Notes: generated by a model not told the origin, from the sequence alone. A DNA stretch of 64,000 bases from Acridotheres tristis (GCA_037013685.1 CM072886.1:73125859-73189858), one strand, 5' to 3'; numbered from the stretch's first letter, positions 22,081-35,534 are shown. Numbers and translations are program-made.

Positions 22081-25000
22081 ATATGATGAGCAGTAGGTGA
22101 GGTAGTGTTTATGTTTTTTTATTCCAGGGAAGGAGACGTGTAAGAAGCAGCATGATAAGAATGTAAAATCAGAAACGGCTTAGGGAAGTTAAATTGGATG
22201 GAGGATAGAAAAGCAATGGGGTGGCAATATACCATTCAGTTTTCAGGCTATTTCCTTCATTTATCTAATATTACATCTTTAAATTCAGGGTGCTTGTGCA
22301 TTCATAGAGATTTTAAATTTTGTAGATGTTACAATGTAAACTTAATTGATCTGTAAAGGGGCGTAGGGACAGAATTTGAGAGAGTTATGGAGGTATTTAA
22401 GGTGTGAACTATGTAAGCATGAATTAAAACTCAAACTGCTGGAAGTAAAAGGCACAAGTAGATTTTGGTTAGATCAGGGTGTCAGTACTTCTATTAGCAT
22501 ACATACGGCTTTGGCCACCAGGGCTCTCAATTTACAGATGTCATGCAGGTCTCAGCTCTTAACCAGGCACTATTTAGACATTTTACTTCATGGTACTCAT
22601 TTGAGCCAACAATCACATTCCAGACAAGCAGGCTGTGACAGAATTCAGCACAAAAACTGAGCAGACTGACTGAGAGATACACATACTCCAGTCAAGAGTT
22701 CTTTTAAGATATCTGTCCAGTACATAAGGAAACCACTTTAAATCTGGATTAATGGAGTACTTTGAAACAACCTGATCACTTGCCTGTGTTTTGTGTACCA
22801 TGTCACTCTATAGATTGGCTGACTGTAAAAAAAAAAGTCTCTAGAATAAAATTCAACATGCCTTAGAATGACATTTGAGTTTAATGTGAAAATCAGTTGA
22901 TTAGTAGTCTGGAGAAAACAATAAATTTATGTTCCATTAATTCCACAAGCTCTTCATCGGCTTTCCAGAAAAAACTGCTTTTTCATCTCAGAACTAAAAT
23001 TTTTTGCTGTAAGTAAATAAGAATAATCAAAATCCATGGCTGAATTTAAAAGTTATATTTCCCTTAACCCCTCTCCAGTCATAAACAAATTCAACAGAAT
23101 ACTCTTCCTCCTTTATAAACATGTTTTAAAATTTAATTTATCACAGATCATTGAATCTGTTTGCCAGCCACAAACATCGGGCCATTATTTTCTTCTTGTT
23201 ATGCACCATTCATTGGTTTATATGCTTTCTAAAATGCAAAGCCAAATTAAGAACTGTTGAAACATAACATGAAAAAGAAAGATTTTATGAATAATGGAAT
23301 AAAGGAAGTGATCATGCATCCTAGAATTTTATCATTCTAGTCAATTCAAGCAGCGATAAAAAAAATCTTTAATGCTTAGAAACACTTGTAACAGCATCTG
23401 TTGTTCACATATTAGTAACAAAATTAAATTCTGCTTTAGAACATAAGACCTAGGTGTGACTGAAGTGTGAAAAGAAACCAGCCTCATTTAAAGCAAAACT
23501 GCTCTGCAGGTTGTGTTTACCCCTCACAATAAAACAAAACCAAAACCAAAACAAAACCAAAACCAACCAACCAAACAAACAAAAAGTAGGAAAAATAAGA
23601 AAAATATTTTACTTGATGATAGGATCATCAGTTTGTTTGTTTGTGTTGTTGTAAGATACCTTCAGACAGGCAAATAGTTTCACTTTTTAAAACAGTATCT
23701 CACTACTTGGTGATACAAGACAGTTGTTAATCTCAGCTGGATTTTCTTTTTTTCAGTTGAATATTCAGTGTGGCTTTCAAGGAGTAAAGCAAAAAAGATC
23801 ATATACACCTATCATTTTTGTCTTAGCTTGCTCTCTTTTCACTGGATTTTGACATTTATATGCTTTTTTTATTGTACATAGAAACTTCATTTCTGTTCTC
23901 TTTATCACATGAAAGATAACATATGATCTGAGTCAAGTTTTGACATACAATCCATTTTACATCTCATTATAACTTCAAAGTTATAAAAAATCAAAAAAAG
24001 CTTCAGATGAATCAAACTTTTGTAGTTAAAAGGTTAAGTATGTTCTTATTTAAAGAGTAAAGTGTGAGTCATCTTACTGGAACTGAGAATTTCATTTTAT
24101 GGATATTATAAATTAGTACTGTACCAACATCTGTGCCATTGCTTCCTTACTATCCTTACTTCATTTCTTCTCTTTTTACATTTAAATTTCAATTACTACA
24201 CAGAATAGAAATACAGGGACTAGTTAAAAAAAAAAATGAAATTGTTATCAGTATTGTCTTTTAAACAGTTGATACGTCAAAGTTTTATGTATCATACATC
24301 ACTCCACTGAAACTTGTCTTCAGTATCTAGAAAAAGCTGCTGAAGATGACCTACTATTGCACACCGAGAAAATTTACTTCAATTATTATTTTTTGCTGAG
24401 ACTGATATTTTTATGTAATGCACATTCACTAATATCTTCTGAATTTTAACAAAGATTTGATACCTCTATTTTCCTTGATGCAGGGATTATTGTGTCCTAG
24501 GGGTATTAACTTATTCATAGACTATTAAGAAGAGACTTCATTTGCTTCATCTGAGTGTCAAAATAAGGTTAAATGGTATCATTCTACAAGGTGATGCGGA
24601 GCATTAACCAGCTTTTCAGAGAAAGCTTTCCTGTGAACAGTCTGGCCAATATCTTTAGGTTATAAGCTAGCCTTGAGCATGAAAGTGCATAAAAGCCAGT
24701 AAAAAGGCCTTCTATTTCTTTTCAGTGCTACTGAACTAAGACATTTTTTGGATTATTTTTGACTTTTTCAGAGCAACAAGCTTGGTAGAGTAGATTTGTC
24801 AAATAATTTTGTAATTATTCAAGATATAGTTGAAGAGGTAATAGTATAAAACTTCCCCTAGTCAAAATAGCAGAAAAGAAGTGAGAGGTGAAAAAAACTA
24901 TTAACATATTTTTTCAACCCAGATACTAATTTGTACAGTCTTCTGAAAAAAATCTAGTGAAGAGAATTAAATTTTTGTCTCATAATCTGAAATAATTTTT

Positions 25001-25744
25001 GTAATTTTTTTTCAGTTTAGGAAAAAGCAATAAAGAACTAACTACATCTTACCAATTGCATGCTTCTTCCTTCCATGTGGCATAAAGTCTAACCAAGCAT
25101 TTTTAAATTGATTTTAAATTATTCCTCCATTTCTATGAACGGTGGGAAAACATCTTTGATATTAAACAATGAACAAGAGAGTTGATTTCTGGACTTGGGT
25201 TGGTTTTGTTTGTTTTTAATGGGTGTAAGGAAAGACTATATATTTCGTGTACCACTGAACTCCACAACATATTTTCAGGGATTTCAATCTTTTACAGTTC
25301 ACTCAGCTTTAAATTTAAAGTAAGATCTTCTGGAATACCGAAGGTTGAAAACTCCATTGCCAGGAAAAAAGTGAGGAAGCTACTTTCAGAAATCAGTGAT
25401 TCCTTAGCTTTCAGCTGCCTTTGGCATTGAGACAAGTTGCATAAACACATGGAAAGAGATTTAAAGTACCATGAGACTTCTCACGCTTAAGAAAAATGTC
25501 ATCATACATGTTGCTTCAGATTATATTATTATTATAAAACGTGTACTTATTTAGCCTGGTATTTTGGACATGAACTTTGAATTAGTATTCAAATGTGTGA
25601 TTTGAGATTTATAACTGTGCTGTATCAGGTAAGACATGCATAGAGATCCTTGAGAAATGTTCTAATATTAGTTTTCTTTTTATCTCTCAAAGGTCAGATG
25701 TTAATTCTGAGAGAACTACAGATCAGTTGGTATCATCACTTCAC
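22081..25744. other. AT-rich noncoding stretch
   Basis: Apart from the CAAA-type simple repeat annotated separately, nothing recognisable. Open frames such as 22376-22660 and 25182-25430 show no domain. Confidence 0.55.
23531..23585. repeat. CAAAA/CCAA simple repeat
   Basis: A low-complexity tract made of aaaac, aaaacc and aacc units, containing only A and C until the final G. Confidence 0.93.
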
Positions 25745-26094
25745 ATGGCTGGTGATTGCCCAGCTCTCTAGCTTGTCCATATGTTTCTGCAGGGCCTCCC
25801 TGCCCTCGAGGGAGTCAACAACTGTGTCCAAGTAATTTATAAAGATGTTGAAGAACACAAAGCTGAGAATTGAGAGCCCTGCAGAACCCCACTAGTGGCA
25901 GATCTCATGTAACCCCATTCACTCTATGCCTGACCCATGAACCAGCTCCTCACCCATAGCATGATGAGTTTATCCAGCTATGTGCTGGACATTTGGTCCA
26001 GAAGGATACTCAAAAACAGCATGGAAAGCTTCACTGAAATCCAAAAAGAATACATCACCTGAGACTTCCTTGTCTCTAAGCAGGAGAGACAAGG
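25745..26094 (-). mobile_element. CR1 LINE fragment, RT palm region
   Basis: The minus-strand translation contains FFLDFSEAFHAV near 26040, corresponding to RT motif A with its catalytic Asp still present. Downstream, towards 25745, come 'FVFFNIFINYLDT' and a 'DKLESWAI'-like segment, in the order known for CR1 ORF2. Several stops interrupt it. Its 5' edge abuts the plus-strand CR1 that starts at about 26095. Because both copies include the segment after motif A, they are separate insertions and not a simple twin-priming inversion. Confidence 0.8.
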
Positions 26095-26445
26095 ATTTGA
26101 TGGCTGGACCACTCAGTGGATAAGGAATTGGCTGGATGATTATACCTAAAAAGTTGAACTCAGCTGCTCAATGCCTGGGTGGAGACCAGTGACAACTGGT
26201 GTTCTCTAAGGGACATGGACAGTGCTATTGAGGAAGAAACTCTTTACCATGAGGGTAGTGAGACACTGGAAGGGATTACCCAGAGAAGTTGTGGATGTCT
26301 TATCCCTAGAAGTGCTCAAGGGCAGGTTCAGTGAGGCTTTGAGCAACCTGATCCATTGGAATGTTCTCTGTCTGTGGCAGCAGGGATGGAAGTGGATGAT
26401 TTGTAAGGTCCCTTCCAAACACAACCACTTTATAATTCTATGATT
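26095..26445 (+). mobile_element. CR1 LINE 3' end with internal deletion
   Basis: Translation starts with FDGWTTQWIRNWLDDYT (RT palm, after motif A). Near 26205-26225 it jumps to the ORF2 C-terminus: LRKKLFTMRVVRHWKGLPREVV (26228-26293, read as LRKKLFTMRVV and RHWKGLPREVV), then LSLEVLKGRFSEALSNL and the terminal VPS..NHF.IL. The 3' end reads 'ttctatgattattgattc', matching the short ATTCTATG-type repeats that end CR1 elements. So the middle of the RT is missing. The 73-codon open frame at 26222-26443 is this ORF2 C-terminus and not a host gene. Confidence 0.88.
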
Positions 26446-27549
26446 ATTGATTCAGTAACATATTATTTGCAGAAACAGGAAGGCTACTGCATAGGAGTCA
26501 GAGGTAGTATATAATGAGCTTTAGCTGAGAGATTTAGGGGGATGGAGAAGATAGTTGATAATTATGTCACTGTATTCAATTATTATAGTTACCTTCTGTA
26601 TGTAGCAAGTTACTGCTAGGAAAAAAGCTTTATTCCTAGGGAAAAAGCTTTTTATTTATGATTTTAGGCTCTTTTGGAGAATGGTCAAATAAGATCACTA
26701 AGATCACTAAGTCTTGTGCTTAGATTTCCAACATATTTGCTGATGAACTTGGATAGTAATACCTTTCAAAAATGGAAGCCAGACAGTTTATCTAGGCTGG
26801 ATAGCAAGATCACATCTAAAGGAAATTGATATGATCCACAGAAAAGTGACAGGAAAATTCAATATATTTAGTTCCAATTATAGGGAAGGACAATTTCATC
26901 ATCATCTTTATAGCCTATGTAGGCTCTTTTTGCCTTGCACAGTTCAGCATTACTTCACTACACAGATGTTTGTTTTATGCGACAAGTTTTCTGGCAGTCA
27001 GTCAGGATTAGTGATAAACCAGATGCACTAGCACAGACAATGTTTTTCCACTGAGAACTCATTTGGAAACATCCAACTACTCCATACCTGAAGGTTTGCA
27101 AATAGCACGTTTGTGTGCAGACAGGGCACACAGGTACAGATTTGCCTATGTAATGATACAGTCTCCATATCCAGTGGTTTTACTGTGCTTAATTTGCAAA
27201 CACTTTTGATATATATTTGATTATTGTTCCCAGAAGTATTATAAATATAACAAGCAAACTCTCCTGAGTCTTTTTATAAATAAGACAGCTCTTACTTAAA
27301 GATCTTTCAAAGAATAAGACTTTTTCTGGGGGCTTCAGGCCGTGGTATAATTCTCAGGACATTCTGCTGAGCATCCACTAACTGGAACTGACTCCTCTTT
27401 CCATCTTAGCCTTGGGAAAAATCAATGTGTGCTCAGGGTTGTAGGTAAGGGTGAGGAGTTGACCTTGGATGCTCATATTCCCACCCAGATCATCTTGCAA
27501 GCAAAAGTTTTAATGAAGAATTCATACTAACTGAAGTTCTATAAAATTA
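26446..27549. other. Noncoding stretch
   Basis: No gene or element recognised. Small local duplications occur (aagatcact twice at about 26692-26709; a related pair of 'aaaaagcttt' blocks at 26622-26652). Confidence 0.5.
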
Positions 27550-28154
27550 TGTTGGGTAGGCTGTCAGATGCCAGATCCCCATCCAGCCACTCTCTCACTT
27601 TCATTCTTGGGGAGGAATAAGATGGTAATTTGTGGGACAAGGTGAAGAGAACTACCATCATGGACAAATCGGACTCAGCTTTGAGGAGATTGACTTCATT
27701 TATTTCTAGTTAAAAACAGAGTAAGACAGTGAGAAAAGAGTAAAACATCTTCAGCCCCTCTTCTTCCTACGCTCACCTTCACTATTCCATTTCCCACTGC
27801 CCGGGCTGTGCAAGGGGATGGGGAATTCGGGGTACTGCGGTCAGCCTACGATCTTTCCTCCTCGCACTTTTCCCTTTTCCAGCCCGGAACATTCCCAGTG
27901 GTCTCTCCCTGGTTCCCTGTGCGGCCGCAGGGCCATCCCTGCCGGGTCTCTCCCGGCCCGTCCCTGCTCCCGCTGTCCCCTCGGGGCTCGCAGGGCTGTT
28001 TCTCGCTCGGTTCCCCTGGCTCAGCCCTGCCTGCCGGGCAGCGTTTTGCCCTCCCTTGCCCAGGCTTTCCCCGGGGCTGAGGGGCTCAGCCGTGCCCTGC
28101 GCTGGGGCCGCTGCAGCCGCTGGCACCGCCTGGGGCCGGGCCGGGCAGCGCCGC
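27550..28154 (-). mobile_element. GC-rich ERV LTR (family B-like)
   Basis: The left end 'tgttgggtaggctg..agatgccagatcc' followed by 'ccagccactctctcac' is the reverse complement of the family B 3' terminus. Next come blocks found also at 4024-4230: a 'gggacaaggtgaagag' segment, 'cggactcagctt', and an A-rich part near 27712-27750. From 27780 the sequence becomes strikingly GC- and CpG-rich (gcggccgc at about 27923), which I read as the U3 side of a GC-rich avian LTR. The left 300 bp are the better supported part; the assignment of 27870-28154 is inferred from continuity. Open frames at 27782-28298 are products of the high GC content. Confidence 0.6.
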
Positions 28155-28275
28155 TACAGCCCCGCTACTGACCCGGTACTGACCCGCTACTGACCCGGCA
28201 CTGACCCGGTACTGACCCGCTACTGATCCGGTACTGACCCGGTACTGACCCGGTACTGATCCGGTATAGCCCCAG
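28155..28275. repeat. 11-bp minisatellite, 11 units
   Basis: Eleven units of the type tactgacccgg lie end to end (starts at 28155, 28166, 28177, 28188, 28199, 28210, 28221, 28232, 28243, 28254 and 28265); the first and last are degenerate. Variants are tactgacccgc, cactgacccgg and tactgatccgg. Each unit holds a CpG. On the minus strand a 70-codon open frame through it encodes an 11-residue repeat (GQYRVS..SVA), simply because 33 bp is three units. Confidence 0.95.
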
Positions 28276-30102
28276 TACTGCCGCCACCACTGGGACACCT
28301 TGGCCCATGAAGTATGTAGCGAATTGCCTTTGTGTGCCTTCTTAAAAATAAATATTTAAAGGTGTATAAATATTTTGCCTCAGTGTGTTGCGTATGTGTG
28401 CCTTTTGCTCTGGAATATTTGTCTAAAAGGAATGAGCCGAGGACCAGCTGAACTTGGTATCACTGTGCCACCACAAAAGCTCAAAGCACACATTCTGCAG
28501 TATTCATACTTGGTGATACAATATAGGTGAAACAAATGTTGAAGATTAAAAGCACTGCATCTGACCTCCATCTATGGGAAATTCTCTCTAAAGATCATCC
28601 TGTAGGTTCAGTCCATTGGGTTCTGCACGGTGCTGTGGAAACTATCAGAAAATTGCCATGAGATGAGCCATATTTTCTTGATAATACTTATAAGAAAGAA
28701 TTCAGGTCACGAGCTTTCATTGATTTCTTTCTGTGTACCTTGAAACATATTATGAATTTTGATGTAGTTATTTAGAACCTAGATATAGTTATTAACATAC
28801 AGGGACAGTAGAATTGGTGGGCTCAATAAAGCATAAATGTTTTCCAGAAGCTGTTTGTAAGCCTTCTCAAACTGTGTTCTTGTCTTAGAGAAACTGAGAC
28901 AAAACTAAGAATCATTGACAAATTCAATTAAAAAAAAAAAAAAAAAAAAAAAAAAGGAATTTCCTGTACAGAATACCAAATGTGTACTGGCTGTGTAGAA
29001 TAAACATTGCTTTCAATAAATGTTTGTTTAAGCAGCATAAAATTTCATGCTTTCATTGCATAAAGCCTATGCTTGGCAAACTTTTGAAAAATATTTTGAA
29101 CTTTAATAGAAACAAGTGTGCTAGTGAAGTTTTAATAAGCAAAAAGATGTTGGAGGTTAAAATGAAAGGGTAGTCTGTTTTTCATTATGATTAGTGCCTC
29201 ATTTTTTTTCAATTAAAACAAACAGCCATAAAATTTTCATGTACTTTATTATTGTATCAGTTTTCTGGTCTTGTCTCATACATTTTAAAAGTCACTGAGA
29301 CTAATATAAAACCTTGACCTCACATTGTGGTTGAGGTTGAATGCTATGGTTGCATACAGTTAAAAACAATTAGCTTTATAATACACAGGTAGTGAATATT
29401 TTTTCTTTAAATTTGTTTCTTTCTGAGATTCTCTTAGGAATGACTCTATTACAAAAGACATAGTCTCCAACTTGAGGTCTTTGTGACTGCCACAGTTCTC
29501 TGGATTAAAGCTGTGTGGGGCAGTGTATGCCTATATTAACTCTAAAAAAACTGGTGCAGACAGCTGTGTTTATCTGCAGCAGATTTTTGTCCAAAGGAAT
29601 AATCTCTATGAAAAGCTGTAGTTTATACCATTAATAGTCCATCAAGACACTTGTCAGTTTTCCATCATAAGGCATTTTTAGCTCCTTTATAGTTAAGGAC
29701 TAATTGGAAGAGTATGTAGCTGGACGAGTTCTCCTGTGATACCAGATGAATCTTTTGTGGATCCATTCCATGTCTTCTGCTGACTTTGGCTCTGTGTACC
29801 TACTGACTGCTTAATGCTTGCTAAATGTCAAATGTAGAAGAGAGTGCCAGGGTGTGCTGGTTATTTCAGAAAATTGTGAGATATGTGTGGGATGGAGGAC
29901 AAATATTTTATTTGTGTCAGATGGGAAACAGTTCTCAGGGGTCTTTTCCAGATTTTAAAGCAAACATTTTCTTTTATTACGATAAAATGGAAGTGCACAA
30001 TGTGTATGGGGTAGGGAGAAAATACTATTTTCACCACTTGGCTGCACAAATACTTGTATTGGCATAAATGAAGAGGCAGTGTAAAATGTAGACATAGGGT
30101 AT
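28276..30102. other. Noncoding stretch
   Basis: GC content drops back sharply after 28300. Nothing is recognisable except a 26-base A run at 28930-28955. Open frames at 28380-28571, 28982-29173 and 29825-30067 have no domain. Confidence 0.5.
28930..28955. repeat. 26-base A homopolymer
   Basis: A run of 26 A residues after 'aattcaatt'. No retrogene body was recognised upstream. Confidence 0.97.
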
Positions 30103-30679
30103 TGTACTAGTTTTGGCTGAGATAGAGTTACATTTGTTCATGGTAACTTGTATGGGGCTGTGTCTTGCTGAAAAAAGTGTTGGCAATTCAGTGGTTGATA
30201 ACTCACAGGTTTTGTTACTGCTGAGCAGAGTTTACACAGCAGCAAGGCCTTTCCTGATCCTCAGACCGCCCTTCCAGCAGGTTGGCTGCGGGTGCAGGGA
30301 AGCTGGGATGGGACACATTTGGGACAGCTGACCCCAACTGACCAAAAGGTCATGTTCAGCTTATAAAATCATGGGGAAAGTTGGGGGGAGGGTAGGGCTC
30401 AGGAATTAGCTGGGCGCTGGCCAGTTGGTGGTAAGACACTATTTTCATTTCTATCACTTTCTTGGGTCTTATTTTGTTCTTTTTGTTCTTTTTCCTGTTT
30501 TCTTTTTTTTTATTATTATTTTTTATTATATTGATTTTAATTATTAAGCTGCTTTTATGTCAACTCAATTTTCTTACTTTTAGCCTTCTAATTCTCCTCC
30601 CCTTCCCACTTGGGGGTGAAGAGGACAGTGAGTAAGGGCTTTGTGGTACTTAGTTCCCATCTCTAGCAAAACCATGACA
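30103..30679 (+). mobile_element. ERV LTR, family A (solo)
   Basis: This 577-bp LTR has TG...CA ends (tgtactagttttggctgag ... accatgaca). It shares the family A landmarks in order: 'gatagagtta' near the start, 'gctgtgtcttgctg', 'gataactcacagg', 'gctgagcag', 'gggacagctgaccccaactg', and a long T-rich, A/T-biased central tract (30470-30545). The flanks are 'ggtat' (30098-30102) and 'ggtga' (30680-30684), a possible decayed 5-bp target duplication. No internal sequence adjoins it. It is the only copy here whose ends both seem intact on the plus strand with unique DNA on each side. Confidence 0.85.
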
Positions 30680-33600
30680 GGTGATTAAAAAAATATATTA
30701 AACTTTGGCTTTGTTGTTGCTGATGCATTTTCTGGGATGGTTTAGTCTTCTTGGATTCAGAAGTCTTTTGAGATTAAAATGCAATCTCAAAAATACACTG
30801 CAGCCGTGATCAGATTCGTTTGGGGTTTTAAGTCAGTACTGCTCATATCAACTCTGTTATGTCAGTTTTTGTTTGCCACAAGAAAAAGCATGATTGAGCA
30901 CAATATGTACGTTAGTTGCTGGTATAGTCCCAAACAGGCAAAAGATCTAACCCAAGTGAGGATATTTTTCTCTTTCATATGTCGATATTTACCTTCTGTT
31001 AATTCAAGATATTGCTCAGATTTACTGAGCTGCTAGGCTTATTGCCTGGACAGTGTCAGGCATATTCATAATTAAAATGTATACAGTACTGTGCTGTTGA
31101 AAGTAGAATACTTTAACATAAGAAATGAAAATTAATAAAGAGTTGGGGGATTTTGCTGGGTTTTTCTTGACACATATGTAAGTGAATAAAAAAACTACTG
31201 CTGTGTCCTGAAAAAAAATCCCCCAAACAAACCAACCCCTTGAAAAATCTCATTTGGGGAAATTTTAAGTCACTGTAATTTAGGAAAGATTCCTGTCTGC
31301 CTCAGTGACAAAATAGATTTGACTGTATACAGAAGACCAGATTTTATTAATGGCAGGTATTCGAAAAAAATATGTGGTTACATACATGATATTTAATTAT
31401 TTGTTTCTCACATCATTAATTTAACAGCTACCTCATTAAAATAATAGCTACCATTCCTTGGTGAGAAGATTATTAGCACAATTTAGAGAGAAGCTGAGCC
31501 TGATCATAGTTTTGGAAATTTTAATTTGGAGTGGACCATCATTCTGAGTCTTTTGAAACTAGAGAAATTTCAGGTGCTTTCATTTACTGTGTTAGATGTG
31601 TAAGTTATCAACATGAATAACAAATATTCCATGGTCATTTAACTAGAGCATGAGATACTTCAGTATAGATGATCTGCTAACTTTTCTTTTCCTCCTGTAG
31701 CTTGATGAATTCAAACAGGTTCACTGCTGCCCTCTAAGCCTCGCAAAAGCTGGGCCTTTGGTTTCTGCAATGCATTTTTCAGTTACAGATCACCTCAAAT
31801 ATCAAGTGTCTTATCAACTCTATGATAATGCAAATAATTGAAAAAGAGAAAGCAGGCAATAATAAAGAAATGTTAAAGGCAACAAGTATCCTTCTGTAAA
31901 TGCTGTCTTTAAATTCTCCAGTTTCATTTTCACTGTAATATCTTTGATCAAATATTTTATTTGATTTAGATTTTTAAAATTCTATGTTGAATGGTAGACA
32001 TTTAAGTGAACACCTTTATTTTCAATCACCCAAATTGTCTGAAATTTAACGTATTGATACAAATTAGCTGCATGATATTGAAAGTGGATCCACATACACA
32101 ATATAGAAACTTAATACCTCTGAAAAGAAAACACCTCTTAAGACTACTGACTCAGGCAAAGGTTGGCCTTCATGATACCAGAAACAGAACTGTCTTCACA
32201 CATTTAAACCATTGCTCACTATATGCCTTATCCATACCTGAAATGGTTGGTAGGACTTCTTCTGCCATGCTGATAATAAAATACCCACTTTGCCCAAGTT
32301 AGAAAGTTAAAGGGAGACCATATACAATAAGGTCAGACTTGGGCTGAAGTGGAATTCTGGTACAGAGAGTTGGTAGCACCAGTTACAGCAAATAGATTTC
32401 TGCCAATAAAACTCCAACATTAATTGGATTGTGCAAAGCCTGTAAATTGAACTGCTCGAGATTTGCATTGATTTTTCTTCATATATGTAGGCCTGGGAGA
32501 AACAGACCTTAACTTATTTATAAATGGACCTGCAGATTTCATAACAAAATTAAGTGTATTTATAGTTGGGTTGCTCCTCTGTCAATTTAAAATATGAGGT
32601 ATTTCAGTTATTTTGTAAAGAAGTATTAATCAGATGCTACTTAAGTTGATTAAGTGACAGAATTCAGCAATTGCAAAACTTGTAAGACTGCTCCAACACC
32701 TTGAAAAAATTCATTTTTATTTTGTGCATTTGTCTTTTGTGTTTGCTTTATATGAACACCAAGTGTTTTACTTGCATAAGTGTTCTCAGAAAAAGCATTT
32801 TACCGAAATTCTCTGAATGCACCACACATATTGATACAATCCATCAATAAAATTGTGACTAAAATGAAATGTTAGTAAGTAATTGAGTTTGAGTTATCCT
32901 TAGTTATTCTGCTATATGTTGTTTCTTGTTGAACATTTAAAGTATTTGGAGTATTTTTCAAAGCATCCTGCTATTTGAAGAATGATAAGTAATCAAACTT
33001 TCTATTGGAATAGGTCAAAGATATTCTGTCATTGTAAGTACATTTTTCACTTTTAAGGCTGAGAATAATAGAATAAAATGCATGTTTGTTAGTTTATCCA
33101 TAATAAGTTGTGAACATTTGTACAAAATTGTTTTCTGAGAAGGACAGTGTATTCCTAAGCCTGGTCTGGTAAAAGTAATAGCTCTCTAAATAAACTACTG
33201 AACTCCTGAAAGGATGCAGAGCAGCAAACCCAAAAATATGGAAGATTTGGGTGCTCATACTCAGAAACAGATCGATATTTAATGCAACTTTCAGAACATT
33301 CACAGTAGTAGTTGTTAGACACGACGTGTATTATGTTTTAGTAGAGAATATCCTAGACCTGCTACAATTACTGTAAGTTTTAAATCAGATTCTGCCATTG
33401 TCCTCTATAATATCTGCTTGAAAAATAGTCCCATTGTCAGCATGGGTGAAATCTTGACTGTCCAATTTAACATATCTCTGTATAAATCTGAATTAGAAGC
33501 CTCATTAGAGGGTACTTGTAGCTCAGCCTTGTGCCTTTGTCACACAAACTGTGTGCCTAAAGTTAGGCAGTAATGTGAGTATTTGTAGAGTGCAATTGGA

Positions 33601-35534
33601 AAGTTTACTGAAATACTATTATGGACTCTTATCTGCAAAAAATTGGAAATAGGGATTTTGATAGGTTGAAAAAAATCACTGTCACTAGAAACGGTATTTT
33701 TACAGTTGTAATAAGAGTTATGCACGTGGAAACTTTTGATGTAACCATGGGTTAGGATATAAAACACCTCTGAAGTCCATTTTTATTTAGATATAGAAAT
33801 ACTTAACCTGTCTTGCTTTTAAAAGTTTCTCTGTAGATGTTTTACATCTTTAAATCTGATACATATTTTCACTGTCCATTTGCACGATTTTCACTAATAG
33901 CTTTTTGTTATTATAATAAAAATGATTATGTTAAATCTTACATTCTACTCTAAGTAAAACATTTAATATTTTCTCAGAGGTTATCTGATCACCTGTGATA
34001 CCTAAAGAATGTAAACGGACAACATGGAAGGTTAACAGAAGAGTGGAAAGGAACTGATACACAGTGTTGAACACAAAGTGTTTTTCTGGTTTGATAGCTG
34101 AATTTGAGCTTGTTTTAAAGAATTTGTCTGGAGATAGGCCAGCACTGTGAAAAAAATAAAAGGTAAGATATGAGAAAAATACTTTGGGGGCTGAGAAATC
34201 ATGCAGTTTATACATTCAAGGAAGCTGTTTCATTTGGGAAGTGAGGTGTTTGCCAAAGAAGCAAATACCTAGAAAATAAAAACCTGTCAGAGGCAAATCT
34301 CAGTTTTAGGATTTTGAAGTTATTTAGACTCTGAAGAAAAATCATATTTGTAGTTGATGTAGAAATAAAAGGGAAAGCAGAAGAGAACTCAGAAATAAAA
34401 TAGAAGGGAAGATTTCTTTATTAGGGAAACAAATTGTCTGCATACCTGTAATACAATTAGTGTAGCATTTTGTCATGATGTTGGTACTCTTGGCAAGATT
34501 GGTGTTGTGTTTTTGTTGGTTTGTTTTAAGTAAAGGGTTTACTTTAAAAAGGCTCTTCCAGATTGTTTGGGATTGACTTTATTAGGGCACACGTGCCAGC
34601 CTCTACACTGTGTGATGAAGAATGATAGAATGCTTTCAAGTGGAACTGAGTGTATCAGGCTTTGAGACACAGCTTCTACATAAAAGTGAGTTATTTGATT
34701 AGAGAGTCACTAAATCAAACCTGAAACCAGAGTCTATGGAGACATATGTCTTGAACTACCTAGTTTCTATGAAATCAGACACAGACATTTTAAATGCTGT
34801 TTCAGTTTAGGAAACAAATCAATTTATGCTAATCATTTTCAGATGACTTACATAGTACTTAATGGTGTATAAATAGCACTGTTGAAGATGCACTTGATAA
34901 ATGTGAATAGTTTTCAGATTCCAGAAATTTGTATTTCAGATAATCACAGCTTATAGGGATCCATTCAAAAAGTCTGCTCAGGCCAGTTCCACAGACTTTT
35001 GGTAAATATTTCACTGTTAGAATTGCAAAGCTACTAGTTATTTCTTATTCAAGTAAAGAAAAAAAAAGGCCTCAAATTCAGACTTGAGGCAGACGTGGTT
35101 TTTTTTACTTTTAGTCGAATAAGGATGTTACTAGAAGTATTCAGAGAATTTGCCTTTATTTGTAATATTCTTTGGCCTTTCTTCAGTCCCTATTCTATCA
35201 GTGACCCAGTTTAGAAAGACTTTTTATCTTTTAACATGAATGTACCTGTGGACTTTTATTGTCTTCCATGACTAAGTATTGATCCTAGCTAATCCACCAA
35301 AATGAACACTTAATATTCTCTCTTGATTTACAGTTTTTTTCTAATAATATCAGTAAAGCTTTTATCTTCATACAACTAGACTTTTAAGATAACAGTATAA
35401 ATCAGAAGATAAATATTTTTGGGGTAGATTCATCATTCCAGGTGATTATCTTAGGCTGTGATGGACGTAAATATATTAATTTTAAAAGAATATATCTCTG
35501 TAAGAATTAAAAAATTACCCCATACAGTGACTGG

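Noticed and set aside
26222..26443. 73-codon open frame with a protein-like sequence
   Set aside because: It is the ORF2 C-terminus and 3' end of a truncated CR1, not a host gene.
27780..28300. CpG island as promoter of a host gene
   Set aside because: The left part matches an ERV LTR end and no exon is recognisable downstream; the LTR explanation is simpler.
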